Origin: Citrus sinensis
Taxonomy: Eukaryota > Streptophyta > Magnoliopsida > Sapindales > Rutaceae
DNA length: 64,000 bases
Direction: 5' to 3'
Assembly (NCBI RefSeq): GCF_022201045.2
Contig: NC_068560.1
Span: forward strand, 35,365,001-35,429,000
Shown here: positions 1 through 11,780 of the stretch, in pieces
Position numbering within the stretch: the stretch's first letter is position 1
How the letters are laid out: each line of letters begins with the position of its first letter
Translations under genes and position numbers: made by a program
The notes under the pieces: model-generated
The model's input: the letters and a program-made list of their open reading frames with translations, nothing else
Databases searched by the model: none
Told to the model about the DNA's origin: nothing

Positions 1-399
1 ATTTTCCTTTCCCCGAAATGGAAAATCCTACAGCAAAAACAATAGCAAAACAGTCACCTAAGATCGCAAAGTTTTAGGAGGATTACAAAATTACAATTGA
101 TCGAATGTGAAAAAATATATATAATGTCCATGCATGCTCCACGTGGCTTCTCCTTTTGCGTGGCAAATTATTGACAGAACACTTGGCTAGAATACCTGCG
201 TCCGATGGCCAAATGTTATTTGAGATCGTTTGCTTCTTTTGCTAGAAATTAAGTCCGAGTCATGACTATGAGAGTTTTTATTTGGCTCTATTGAACAGAA
301 TATTACCCAACATGTTCTAAGAATAAGAAGAATACTAGTGCTGTTAAAACAGTCGAGGTCTGTAGAGCCAAACCTTATATTAACCAAGCATTTTTTGAA
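1..399 (+). promoter_or_regulatory. 5' flank of NPF pseudogene
   Basis: Non-coding AT-rich sequence upstream of the first NPF start codon at 400. A G-box/ABRE-like CACGTGGC lies at 140-147, and a TATA-like AT run lies near 108-122. No ORF in it resembles a known protein. Since the downstream gene is broken, this is probably a relict promoter. The assignment is by position only. Confidence 0.3.
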
Positions 400-1042
400 A
401 TGGACATCTCCGATACCGAAACTTTGATGCTACAACGACAAGACACCGTTGATGATTGTGTTGACTACAGAGGTCGTCCTGTACACAGAGCCAACTCCGG
501 CGGCTGGAAATCAGCTTTATTCATTATCGGTGTGGAAATGGCTGAGAGGTTTGCTTTTTGTGGAACCGGATCAAACCTCATTACCTATTTGACTGGACCT
601 TTGGGTCAGTCCACTGCCACTGCTGCTCAAAATGCGAACAAGTGGTCAGGCACATCTCAGCTGCTGCCGCTTTTAGGGGCATTTGTAGGTGATTCTTTTC
701 TTGGTCGTTACCAGACGATTTTTTTGCTTCTCTTATTTATGTCTTGGTAAGTTTCTTAATTTCTTTCAACTGGCCCTTTGTTGAGGGAGTTCTTTCTGTT
801 GAGTAGTCTAGTATATGTGCTTTCCTTGATTGTCAGTCATCTATGACTTGATGTTTTCTGATAAATATTCCGGGACTGGGCTTGCTGAATCTGTCGGCTA
901 TGTTATCTTTATTAAAAAAATAACAGTAAGTTAACAATTAAGAACAATAGGTAATTTATGTGAAATTAATTGGTAACAGAATTAAACAGCAGCAAGAACA
1001 GCAATTGGTATTAAACAGCAGCAAGAACAGCAACTGTAAATC

Positions 1043-1437
1043 AAACAGTAGAGAAAAGAAATTAACAAAATTATTTCTCAGGATACAACGGGTACGAATT
1101 ATCCGTTAAGTACAGACAAATAATTCCAGCGAACCACAACGGACAAACTCGATCAAAATCAAGACGTTAGAAAGAGAAAAGAAAAATTTGAGTGCTCTGT
1201 GTGCTGGTTACTTTGTGTGTGTCCAAAACAGAAGAGGAAGATGCTTTTTTATCAAACAATAGGGAAAAGAAATTAACGAAACTGTTACTCAGGATACAAC
1301 GTACGAATTATCCGTCAAGCACAGATAAATAATTCTGGCGAACCACAACAGTGGACAAACTCGATCAAAATCAAGACGTCAGACGGAGAAAAGAAAATTT
1401 TAAGTGCTCTGTGTGTGTCCAAAACAGAAGAAGAATC
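1043..1437. repeat. Internal tandem duplication (period about 211 bp) within the LTR-like insertion
   Basis: The segments starting at 1043 and 1254 share long near-identical blocks, including ACAACG, TACGAATTATCCGT, GGACAAACTCGATCAAAATC and the GTGCTCTGTGTG tract. They differ by scattered substitutions and small indels. A shorter direct repeat of AACAGCAGCAAGAACAGCAA lies just upstream, at about 984 and 1013. Confidence 0.75.
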
Positions 1438-1455
1438 TTTTTATACACATGTGAG

Positions 1456-2443
1456 TAAGGATGGCAATGGGGAGGGGAGGGGAGGGGATCGATCTCCCCG
1501 TACCCATCCCCGATATTTTGCGTATATCTCCGTCCCCTCCCCGTCCTCGTCAGAATTACTTGAAAGAATCTTCATCCCCTCCCCAAATAATAACAGGGGA
1601 TCCCCGAGGGTCCCCGATCCCCGAATAACTAATACATTTTTTTTTCGATTTTGAGTTAATCATATTAAAATAAAAAATTCAAATAAAAGTAAAGTTCGAA
1701 ATATATCTTACATTAATATCTATTACAAAAGTCACATTCATTAAATTAGTAAGTAACGCAACATGCAAGGGATACAAACTTCTTTTACAAACTATCATGA
1801 ACAAATTAATAGTTTAATACAAAATTGTTACAAATAAAATAGAATTTAAATTCAAAATTAACTTTTTCAATGGTGGCGTGGGCACTTTATAAATGTGGAC
1901 TATTCCCTTTACAACACAATAGTTAAATCAGAGTAAATCAAAAGTAAATATTAGATTAGATTAGATTAGATATTAAAATTGTGATTCGTTGTTGGCAATT
2001 ATAACATCTAAAAATAAATAAAAAATAGATTTAAGTTTAAAATATTTAAAGAATATTAAAATTAAAAAAATGTTTGGCTATTAGAATCTACTCGGTCTTT
2101 TTAATGTCCTAAATAAAAATTTAGGACTTTAATTAGTTAATTAGGCCTAAAAGTTTAGTAATATAAATATTTTGATTTTTTTATTTTTACCAATATTTAT
2201 AATTTTATAATTTAAATTTTATTATTTATTTACTAGTAATTTTAAAAAATTAAAATGGGGAAATGGGTAGGGGATGGGGATTCCACCTCATCCCCGTCCC
2301 CTCCCCGAATAAGAAATTGGGTAAAAAAATTTTCCCGTCCCCTCCCCGAATAAGAAATTGGGTATGAAATTATCCCCATACCCTCCCCGAATAGGGAAAA
2401 TCCCCGAGGGTACCCGTCCCCGTGGGAATTTTTGCCATCCCTA
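1456..2443. mobile_element. Non-autonomous hAT-type element 1 (GC-rich ends)
   Basis: The terminal inverted repeats are TAAGGATGGCAA at the left and TTGCCATCCCTA at the right. The 8-bp target duplication is CATGTGAG (1448-1455) and, once element 2 is removed, CAAGTGAG (2444-2447 joined to 2983-2986), matching at 7 of 8 positions. The ends carry many GGGGA / TCCCC blocks and the middle is AT-rich. No transposase is encoded. The 8-bp duplication and TAGGGATGGCAA-like ends indicate hAT. Confidence 0.8.
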
Positions 2444-2447
2444 CAAG

Positions 2448-2974
2448 TAGGGATGGCAATTTGCGGGCTTGGGTCGGGCTTTTTAAAGCCCAGGCCCAAG
2501 CCCGCATCATTCAAACAAAGCCTAGGCCCTTCAAAAGCCCGCCCATCTTGGACGGGCCGAACTCGGGCCGGGCTTGGCTTTTTAAATTAATTATAAAATA
2601 TTTTTTAAATTAAGAAAAAATATTTAAATTAAAGATAATAATATAATATATAAATAGAATAATGGTCAAATACATGAAATATTAGTAATACAACCTAATA
2701 AAATAACAAATACTAATATAAAAAATTAAACTAATTTAATATTTTGAATTTTTTCTTTTTTATTTAAATTAAATTTATTTTTTATTCATAAATTTAAAAA
2801 GCCTGGGCCAAGTCCAGGCTTTTTTGCGAAGCCCTTGTTCAGGCCCAACATATGTGGGCTTTGTAATTTTTTGGCCCATATCCAGGCCCATCCGTGCGGG
2901 CCGGGCTTTAGGCCCGCAGGCCTGGGCTGGGCTTGGCCGGGCCTGGACAAGCCTAGGCTTTTTTGCCACCCCTA
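2448..2974. mobile_element. Non-autonomous hAT-type element 2, nested at the end of element 1
   Basis: The ends are TAGGGATGGCAA at the left and TTGCCACCCCTA at the right. The 8-bp target duplication CCTACAAG is perfect (2440-2447 and 2975-2982). The left copy straddles the last four bases of element 1, so this element inserted later and across its boundary. The subterminal regions are rich in GGGC/GCCC inverted blocks. No coding capacity. Confidence 0.85.
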
Positions 2975-4783
2975 CCTACAAGTGAGTGTTGTAACAGCAG
3001 CATAAAATTGAATTTCCAAATTCAATATAAATATATGCGATTTAATTTGCAAGTTTGGGTGATCTTAGGCTGACATTCGCACGGGCGCACACGAGTTCAA
3101 TCAAATCGGTCTTGGATTTGCACCCCCCTACACACGTGCGTGTTTATATATAGATGCTTACCTATATATAAACACAAATCTTTTAGTTTATTTTTCCCTT
3201 ATGGAATAAACCTCATTTCCTTTTAAATTTCCAACTTTAAGAGTGTACTTTGAGAGACAATTTCTTATTCACCCAAGCACCATTTTGAGTAATATATATA
3301 CACTTTCGAAGTATTTACGGAGTAGAATCCGAACCTCATAAGATTTCACACTTTTACTAAGTAAGACCCACTCAAAATGTGCCTTCAAAATAACATATTG
3401 ATATGCTATTTTTTCAACAATCTTTAGGCAGCCACACCAAAGATAAATTTACATCCTCCCAATCAGTTCCAAGTCCAGGTGATCTTATTCTTTTTTTTCC
3501 CTATATCTTGTAGTACTCGCGCAAGGTGGGCAGCGGCCTTGTGTTCAGGCTGTTGGTGCCGATCAGTTTGACGAAAAGCACCCAGAAGAATGCAAACTGA
3601 AAAGTCCATTCTTTAATTGGTGGTATTTTGGAATGTGTACATCCTCCATATTTACGCATTTTATAATAAGCTCTGTTCAGGAGAACCTTTATTGGGGTCT
3701 TGGATTTGGAATTCCATGCATTTCCATGGCCATTGCACCTATTGTTTTCTTGCTCGGAACTAAGTCCTATCGATATACTATGAAAGGGAACGGGATGAAC
3801 CCCTTTTTGAGAATTGGTAAGGTATTTGTTGCTGCTATTAGAAACTTGAGAGCTGCGGCACCTTCTGCAATGGCTCTTGAACAGGAAGCTGGAACAATCT
3901 ACTCAGACCAAGTACGTGAAGTGCTTTTTAATTAGTTTCAGTGACCTGTACAAAGGCAAACTTTTTGCCATGTAACCATTTTATCACACCAAACTGAATG
4001 GCAGGTTCCTGAACAAAGCCTTGGTTGTACCACCAGATGGTTCAGAGGCATATGCCAAGGCACCAAGCATCAGTGAAGTTGAAGAAGCAAAGGCACTTCT
4101 CAGGCTTGTTCCAATATGGACAACAATCACGGTGTATGGCATTGTGTCTGCTCAGCAACCAACTTTTTTTACCAAGCAAGAAGCTAGGATGGACCGATCT
4201 ATTACGCCAGGCTGTTCTCACCGTTCCCATCTATGACCGCGTTTTTGTGCCGATAGCAAGAGACCTCACTGAGAAAGCTGCTGGAATTACAATGCTCCAG
4301 CGATTTGGAATTGGGTTGTTTTTCTCTGTCATAGAGATGGTCACTCCAGCTTTAGTTGAAATGAAGAGGCTCAAAACTGCTCAAGCATATGGACTTGTCG
4401 ATAAGCCTGGTGTGATAATTCCAATGGGCGTGTGGTGGCTGATTCCTCAGCATGTTTTGTTTGGTGTCTCTGAATCTTTCGCCATGGTTTGTCTTCAAGA
4501 ACATTTTTATGATCAAGTTCCAACGGAATTAAGGAGTGTCTGTCTTTCACTCTACCTCAGTATATTTGGTGTTGCCGTGTTGGCGGCTTTATGAGCAGCT
4601 TTCTGATTTCTTCCATTCAGAAAGCAACTGATGGAAATGGCCGTGATTGCTGGTTTGCTAATGATCTGAACAAGGGACATCTTGATTAATTTATTGGCTT
4701 CTTGGTGGACTAGTGCCGTAGAATTAATTGTGTACTTACATTTTGCAAAATCATACGTTTATAAACGGGAAAGTACAGTATAG

Positions 4784-5328
4784 TGCTGTATTCCCGTATA
4801 TTTTTTACCAAGTGTAATATCTGGGAAGTGAGTTGTTTACATAAAATTAAAAAAAAAAAAAAAAACTCCGAAAATTTGCTACTGTAAACACGAGACGTCC
4901 TATAGAAGTTAAAAACCGAGGATTTCACCTTGTTTGGCATGTGAATTAATTCTTGCCCGAATGGGTGTCGTTTTGAGTTTGCCTATTCGGGCACCACGAC
5001 CACTCAGCCTTGATGACAGAGTAGTGAATCAGCTGGCATTTGGGGATTCAACACCGCAGGATTTGAGGGAAAGATGAACTGAGTCATCGTCTATGCATGA
5101 GCTTGAAGGCTGTCCTCGGAATTTTGAAAGACAGAAGATCCATAGGGCATGTAACCATAGCTAAGCATGTTCTTGTACAAAATTAACACCTTCCAATCAT
5201 TTCCGTTTACTTGTTTAAAGTTTTCGATATTGGTTGTATTAGGAAATATATCTTATTTTTCAATAAGATTTTCCTAGTATATTTTTTTCGTTAGTAAAAT
5301 TCATATTAATAAATAAGTAATTTTTCCT
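4784..5328. other. Spacer downstream of NPF pseudogene 1
   Basis: Holds the probable old 3' UTR, including an A-run at 4851-4865, followed by unassigned sequence. I recognise no gene or element. Confidence 0.4.
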
Positions 5329-5331
5329 TTA

Positions 5332-5557
5332 AGTCATGTTTGGTTTGAAGAAAGGGAAGGAGAGAAAAATAGTGGAATTGAGGGGAATGGAGAATAAAGG
5401 AGTGGAGAAGTAGTGAAATTAAATTTTATTATTTGGTTTGATATAAAATTTGATAAGGAAATAAATTACAAATTTTTTCTTTAGATAAATTTATCCTTTT
5501 ATCTTAAATATTAAACTATTTATATTATATTATATTATATTATATATATATATATAT

Positions 5558-5605
<48 letters not shown>

Positions 5606-6075
5606 TAAAATAATGGCGGTTCGGCGACTTTACAATGACGTCCGGCAAAGGTCTGATGACTTTCCGGCGACATCCGGCGAAGGTCCGATGATAATTAATT
5701 TAAATTTTTAAATTTTCATATTAAATAAATAAGTTTATTTATTTTGTTAAGTATCTTAAATCATTTATTAAATTTAATTAATATATAATTATTTATTATA
5801 TTAAATTAATAAAATAAAATTATAAATAATAATTATTAATGGCATTAAATAAGTTAAAAAGTTGAAGGGTAATTTTGGAAACTTTAGTTTCTAACATAAG
5901 ATGAATTTAAATTCTTCACTATTTGGTGTGGAATTCAAAATTTACATTATGATAAATATTAAATTCTAATGGAAATTAAATTCTTATAAATTTTGTCCAA
6001 TCAAACAATGGAAATAAAAATAGAATTTAAATTACTTTTCTTTCCTTCATTCTCTACTCCCAACTAAACACCACC
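5332..6075. mobile_element. MITE-like element with TTA target duplication (PIF/Harbinger type)
   Basis: Flanked by TTA at 5329-5331 and 6076-6078. The ends are imperfect inverted repeats: left AGTCATGTTTGGTTTGAAG, right complement GGTGGTGTTTAGTTGGGAG. The interior is AT-rich, contains a TAA microsatellite and short TCCGGCGA-type repeats at 5620-5690, and has no transposase. The TTA duplication favours PIF/Harbinger, but the repeats are imperfect. Confidence 0.5.
5557..5606. repeat. (TAA)n microsatellite
   Basis: About 16 uninterrupted TAA/AAT units preceded by a TA-rich tract (5521-5556). It lies inside the MITE-like element. Confidence 0.95.
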
Positions 6076-6086
6076 TTAGAACTTAA

Positions 6087-6481
6087 TTTATTCAAGGAGT
6101 AAAACTAGTATAAGAAATGAAATACTTCTCGTACAACAAATAATCATTATATAAAGGGAGGTGGATTCACTTGTTTGTATAATACAATAAGCAATTCTCT
6201 CTAAGTAGACAATTTTTAGTGTGAGAGAAACAGAATAACTATTTAGAGATTAAGTGTTAGTGGGGTTTTGGGCGTCAGAAAAATACTAGAGTAATTGTAA
6301 TATTTTTTCACATAAAATACTTTTTTCTTGTCGCCCTTCGCAATTGAGGGTTTCTTCCAGTATATTTCTATATAAATTCTTATGTTGTGTGATTTGTATT
6401 ATTCTCTATCTATTTTCTATTTATTATTTATTTGATATTTTTGCTTCTAGGATCTTATGTGGAATTAAAAATTTCCTAACA
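6087..6481 (+). repeat. Left LTR of decayed Copia element
   Basis: Aligns along its length with 7251-7630. Shared blocks include ACTAGTATAAG near the start, AGTGTGAGAGAAA, ATTGAGTGTTA-like, TTCTTCCAGTATAT-like and GATCTTATGTGGAATTA near the end. The start is less certain than the end because the first bases have diverged. Confidence 0.7.
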
Positions 6482-7250
6482 AGTGGTATCGAAGCTAAAG
6501 ATTATTCTACAAAGCAATTATGTTTGCAAACAAATTTTCAAATCCTGTGAGGATTGCGGTCAAAAAGTTTGATGGAAGAATCAATTTTGGCTTGTGGAAA
6601 ATTTAATTTAAGGATGTATTGATTCAATCTGATCACACAAGGAAAGCAAGAGTGATATAAGCCTTATTCCCATTGGTGGAAACCCTTGGAGGCGTGTAGA
6701 CAATCAAGATACCTTAAAAGAAAAAAATGTCGGAATAGAGCAAGTTTGGCAAATAGCTTTAAATTAATATATGGAGATACTAATAATGTTAGCTAGTGGT
6801 GTGCCTCTTTTTTTAATGAGAGATTAGTTTATCCTTTTTGTCATGCCATGAAAGAGGATGTGTTACTGCTAACGAGTTCACAAGATTTACACATAAGGTA
6901 TGGTTTGGCATTTATTCAAGATGTGTGGTGAATTTTTATATTAATAGCCGAGGACTCTCAAGGAAGCCAAACATGAGAGTCGTATTTTCAATAAAGTGAT
7001 CGACATATACCGAATATGTGTACTCTGCATAAGGTGGAGTATGATGATTCTCAGTGTAGAGAATTATGGCTGCTGAATAAGGACACGATTTTACCCATGG
7101 TGGAGTGATTTTCATAAGCCTTATATGTGTAGTTTTGGCAGAGTAAAAAAAGGGGAGACAAGGTGGTTGTGTAAATGTACGGTGAATCATGTTTTGTTGC
7201 CATTAAGATTCCTATTTAAAGAATAAGTAATTTTCATTTGGGACTTAACA

Positions 7251-7630
7251 TATTGGAGGAAATGTACAACTAGTATAAGCAAAGAAATAATTACTATATA
7301 TAAGGAGGTTGGGTTCATTTATTTATATAAACACAACAATTAGTTTTCTGCAATTAGAGAGTTTCTAGTGTGAGAGAAATGACATGTCTATTGAGAGATT
7401 GAGTGTTATTAGGGTTTTGAGTGTGAGAAAAATATTAGAGTGATTGTAATAATTTTTCACATCGTAATTTTTTCTCTCATCTTCATTAGCGAGTGTGGTT
7501 TTTCTCCAGTATATGAGTTTTTCACATAAATTCTTGCATTGTGTAATTGATTTATTCTCTATCTATTTTTTGTTTATTATTTGTTTGATATTTTTACTTG
7601 TGGGATCTTGGATGGGATTAATTCCTAATA
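7251..7630 (+). repeat. Right LTR of decayed Copia element
   Basis: Begins TATTGGAGGAAATGTACAAC and ends ATTAATTCCTAATA. It has the same block order as the left LTR. A purine-rich tract (7144-7160) lies upstream but is not adjacent. Confidence 0.7.
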
Positions 7631-7645
7631 GGTTGTAGTTGCAAT

Positions 7646-8539
7646 TAGGGGTGGGCATTTGGTTCGGATCAACCTGAACCCGAATCAAAATAGAACCCGA
7701 TCAGGTTAAAATTAAAAATTAAAAAATTCCTTAATAATCTAACCCTAATTGCACACAGTCACACACACCAAACATGCACAATTACAGTCGCTGCCAAAAA
7801 CTTCTTTCTCTTCTTCTCTTGCTACGGTTGCCAAATCCTTCACTTCTCCCTTTTCTTTTGCTGCCGCAGCTGTCAAATGCCCAAATCCTTCACTTTTTCC
7901 TCTGCTGCTACCAAATCCTTTACCTTTTCTTGCCAAATCCTTGTTAAGATTCATTCATTTATTGTCTAGTCCTGATTCATGGCTTCTAGATGAGAGGCAA
8001 TTGTAATTAAACAAATTCAATCCCCATCGAATCCAAACACACCATTTTTTATTCTTTATCCTCTTACATATTCTCCTTACGATTTAATCCAATTTGACTT
8101 CCCCAAATCCAAGCAGTAGCAAGTCCCTCTACCATCAACCTTGAAGTCATCGCCGTTGCAAGCAGCAATTTTAATGCTAGTTATTTTTTTAGTTAGTTGT
8201 TTTAATTTTTTGGTTAATTGTTTATTTAATTTCTTGTGTTAATTGTTAAATATTCGTAGTTGTTCATTGGTTAATTTTTGGATGGGATTTAAAAAGAATA
8301 AATTTTTTGGTTAATTAATACTTTTTTGATGGGATTTATGATAATAAATTTGTAGGGCAGGGTTTATCAGTTAAATCTAAATTGAATTTGTAGCCCGAAT
8401 CGAATCGAACCGAACTAAAACAATTTCGGTTCGAGTTACAAATTCTAACCTATTTGGGTTGAATTCTCCAACCCTAACGGGTTGTAACCCAAATCGAAAA
8501 ATGAAAAAATCGAATTGAAAACCGAAACGCCCACTCCTA
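7646..8539. mobile_element. Non-autonomous hAT-type element 3
   Basis: The left end is TAGGGGTGGGCATTTGGTTC and the right-end complement is TAGGAGTGGGCGTTTCGG. The 8-bp target duplication is GTTGCAAT (7638-7645) and GCTGCAAT (8540-8547), matching at 7 of 8. The short ORFs inside look like chance reading of a CAAATCCTT-rich repeat. The element sits 15 bp from the end of the Copia right LTR. Confidence 0.8.
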
Positions 8540-8547
8540 GCTGCAAT

Positions 8548-9360
8548 TCTCAACCCTTTGATTTTAATTGGTCCTCCTAGTTTAAAGAAGTCATTTGCTC
8601 ATTTTCTTCGCTTTTGCATCTTAACAATAATCTGAACAACAAATGTTGCTCTAGTACATTGTAGATATAATTATCTAGAGGCCTTCGAAAAAATAAATGA
8701 GCAATTTTATCTCTATTTTGTGAGGTGTCGTTGATTACATTTGTACACAAGCGTCCAGATATGAAAACTGAAAAGGCAGCATAATGTCACGGGATAATTA
8801 ATTTGCATAGTAACCTTTGCGGCACTTAGATAACTTCTAGAATAAAAGCTGCTAAGTAAGCCTATTGAATTTCTTGAACTAGCTAAGCAAGATTGCTTGC
8901 CGAAAATTTAAAGAGAAGCGAGAGCAGTGTAGTGATTGAGAATTTTATTACTCGGAGCTTTGCAAGTATATTTGAGTTACTTGGTGTGTGGTGTGTGTAA
9001 AATGACAATTGTCATACCCTATTTATAGGGGAGGCTTGCCCATTCTATAGCTCTCCATGTAACTTGTGCAGCTTGCCTAAAAATCTAGATACTTACAAGT
9101 GCACATGTGTATAAAACTTTAGATATGTACAAGTGCTAGAGTGTGTTGAAAATTTCGGAAATCGGGCCAATCTAGTACACCTTGGGCCGTCTTCAAGCTC
9201 TTGGACTTGGAGATTTGGGAGATCTGTTGCTTAGCGCATCATGGATTGCTTGTAACTTGTAAGTGCATCTCAGAGCGCCAATTTAACCTCCTTCGCTAGG
9301 AAATTTAAGCGACCAGTGACAGTAAGCTATGTTCCCAGCAGTTACGACTTTTTTGGAAGT
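8548..9360 (-). repeat. Possible solo LTR or LTR fragment (minus strand)
   Basis: On the minus strand the order resembles an LTR: a TATA box CCTATAAATAGG at about 9020-9030, then roughly 90 bp downstream an AATAAA signal (near 8945). There is no ORF, no second LTR and no convincing target duplication. The boundaries are guesses. Confidence 0.3.
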
Positions 9361-10102
9361 TTTGATACTACTCTCTCTTTTTTTTTCTTGTTGGATCCTT
9401 TATTTTAAATATTAATTTTATTTACGTCTTCTCTTTAAATGTCATATTTCCTTTTTATGTTAATAATAAAATTCCCCTTTTTACCCAAAAAAAAATCATC
9501 GTCATACTATTTAAAAGAATCTTGAAGCGGCAAAATTAGTCAAAGTATACACAAGGACGTTAATTTTCCTAAAAATTTATGTGATTTTTATGATAAAATA
9601 AAAATAATAATTTATATAGACAAGACATAATTACATTATGCTAGACAAGTCATTAGTCATTAATCTTAAATTGTATTTTAATTGTTGTACCAAAAAAATG
9701 TATCGCTATCTGATTACTTCAAGTGATAGATAATTATTATGTTTTATCGTTTTTCTGATTGGTTCAAGTGATATATAATTATTAACTTTTATAATTTTTT
9801 ATTCGAATAGTGGATTTTTATTGGTCACACATCAATTGATATATAAACTAAATATTCTAACAAAATAAACATAACATACTCTTAATTATTGAATAAAATT
9901 TTCCGAATCTCCACAAATATTGTGCTATTTTGATGTTGTGTGGATTTATCAAATTAATTATTAACTAATCGTATTCACTATTACAACAACTCACAGTGAC
10001 TAAGTGACTCCTTCCGGTTCATATTTTAAATAAAATCACATTATTTTATGCTCTTGGTGTAGTACACCAACCTAGCTATTGACTTTATACACTTTGGTAC
10101 TA
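9361..10102. other. AT-rich spacer
   Basis: I see nothing identifiable beyond a loosely repeated motif (CAAGTGATAGATAATTATTA near 9719 and 9766). Confidence 0.5.
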
Positions 10103-10111
10103 ATATCAATA

Positions 10112-10271
10112 GGGTTCGGCTATGTTGGAGTTCACTTACGGTGGAGCACGAATTTCAACCATACACATAAAGTGATAAATAATAAATAATGAATTTTTTA
10201 CTATTTATCACTTTACGTGTATGGCTGAAATTTGTGTTTTACTGTAGATGAACTCTACCGTACCCATAGCC
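10112..10271. mobile_element. Foldback MITE, Mutator-type
   Basis: A near-perfect 9-bp target duplication ATATCAATA occurs at 10103-10111 and 10272-10280. The two halves are long inverted repeats, sharing GGCTATG, the GAGTTCA block, and the block around CATACACATAAAGTGATAAA matching ATCACTTTACGTGTATGG. Length 160 bp, no coding. The 9-bp duplication points to a Mutator-derived MITE. Confidence 0.85.
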
Positions 10272-10570
10272 ATATCAATAATAGGGTAATGTCGTTTTCC
10301 TAACGTTATGGGTCAAGCGAATGATTTTTAAATATTTTGATTTATTTAATTGATCATCCGTTTGCTTAGCCCACCTCTTATTTAAATAATAAAAAAAAAA
10401 GAGAGAGAGGGAAAAGAGAGTAATCTCATTTCCTTGCTGAAGTCGTTGTCTGGGCTTTAAATTTGCAACTGCAATGTGTAGTCTCAAAACTTATTGCGGC
10501 GTTGTCCAAGTTTATTACTGCATTTTACAATTATGAGTCAAGTTAATTTATGGCTGTTAGTTTTCTGTCT

Positions 10571-11745
10571 TTGAAATATGCGAACCTTTTATAGTTTAAT
10601 TTGCAGCACGTTGGAAGCGCTACAGTTACATAAGGGCTAGTGTGACTGCAGTAGCAACTGCAAGAGCCAGATTTTATTGTAGTATGAAATATTAATCTAT
10701 GAGGGCAACAGAATGTACATGTCATGGATAGCAGAAGGAAAAAGTTATAGAATACATAATAGATAATGCAATCAATTAATTCATTTATGACATGTGTATC
10801 TGAATTTATATAATCATCATTTGTATGCTGATTCTTTAAAATAAATGTATATAAATCTTAATATTATTTATTTGTTGTATAACTAAAATAGAACGTTAGA
10901 GGTATTTTAGAATTTCTTGGGCTGGAGATAAATATTTTTTCTTATGCATTAATTGTTTTCAATGTTATTATTACTTTTTGGACTTTTGTTGGGTTGCTTA
11001 AGGTGTATCTCTTAGCTAGAGATATAATTTCTTTTGTATGCATTGATCGTTTTCAAATATTGTTGTCCCTCTTTAGAATTTTGTTGGGTTGCTTAAGGTG
11101 TATCTCTTAGATGTTACGTGAAGATTGAGGCAATTAAATAATGGATTGAGATTTTAAAAACTTATAGCTAGTTTTTACTTTCCCAGTTGTGCGATGAATG
11201 CTTGAAAGAAAACTTGTTCAATGATTTTCATATGTTTTATGAACCAAATCATGCGGCTGGTTAAATTCTTAGCAAGTGATAATCCTTAATAATATTATAC
11301 ATGTACTAATGTATATTATAAGCTTTGGGTTTTTTTAGCAACATATTATCCACACTTTTTTTTTGCAAAATAATGGCGGTTATTTTGGTGATTGAAGCAG
11401 CTTATGCTAATGGTTGGTACCAACTTTGGTTTGAATCTGATTTGTTTTGTAGTAGCTAAATGCTTGATGATTTTCACTTTCTTTGGGCTCTTTGCAATTT
11501 GGTGACTTGACTGATGGTCGAGTTATAAATTTTTATAATTAGAGCTGGTAAAATGGGTTAGCGAATCATGTTTGTGTTGTGTCAGCTTCATGTCGTATCA
11601 AATTTAGGTCGATCCAAACAAGACCCATTTACTAATCGTGTCAAAATATTGAAACCCTACCCAACACAAAAAATAAACAGATTACCTAATAATCCGCTTA
11701 ATAACTATATATTTAACAAAATTTACATCAGACATTTGTACATTG

Positions 11746-11780
<35 letters not shown>

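Larger units (their letters stand above)
910..3419 (-). mobile_element. LTR-like insertion (probable solo LTR) in NPF exon 2
   Basis: The insertion is bounded by the 5-bp direct repeat ATCTT (905-909 and 3420-3424), as expected for a Copia-type integrase. On the minus strand it begins with TG at 3419. It has a TATATAAA-type motif near 3150, and no gag or pol is visible. Without the two nested hAT elements it would be about 1 kb. Its distal end reads TA rather than CA, which one C-to-T change would explain. A solo LTR left by recombination fits best. A decayed non-autonomous element is the alternative. Confidence 0.55.
400..4783 (+). pseudogene. NPF (NRT1/PTR family) transporter pseudogene 1
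   Basis: This is a relic of a proton-coupled nitrate/peptide-type transporter of the major facilitator superfamily (NPF5-like). Exon 1 (400-746) keeps the N-terminal NPF signature with GVEMAERF and [10 protein letters not shown]. Exon 2 is 873-909 plus 3425-3478, split by an insertion at 910-3419. Exon 3 is 3514-3911 (GADQFDEKHPEE, then NWWYFGMC). Exon 4 is 4015-4783 (FYDQVPTELRS, ending in a YLHFAKSY tail). Lesions I can see: a 7-T run near 719-725 that shifts frame; the intron 1 acceptor reads CG at 871-872 where the related copy at 24.8 kb has AG; the insertion; a deletion with frameshift near 4211; an indel near 4577-4594; and a TAA near 4687. Removing the insertion and one target duplication restores exon 2's frame. 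No functional transporter can be made. Two related pseudogenes lie at 23-27 kb. Confidence 0.85.
6087..7630 (+). mobile_element. Shortened, decayed Copia-type retrotransposon
   Basis: Two similar LTRs (6087-6481 and 7251-7630) flank about 770 bp of internal DNA. Just after the left LTR is a primer binding site TGGTATCGAAGC (6484-6495), close to the initiator-Met tRNA type. It is followed by a gag start with ATG at 6521 and the Copia-like motif KKFDGRINFGLWK, then stop codons. Protease, integrase and reverse transcriptase are absent, so this is an internally deleted copy. The LTRs differ considerably, which implies an old insertion. Confidence 0.75.

Noticed and set aside
1415-1654. Short ORF with repeated Pro/Ser
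   Set aside because: Translation of the GC-rich end of hAT element 1; no conserved features.
7749-8006. 85-codon ORF within hAT-type element 3
   Set aside because: Built from a CAAATCCTT-type repeat inside a non-autonomous transposon.
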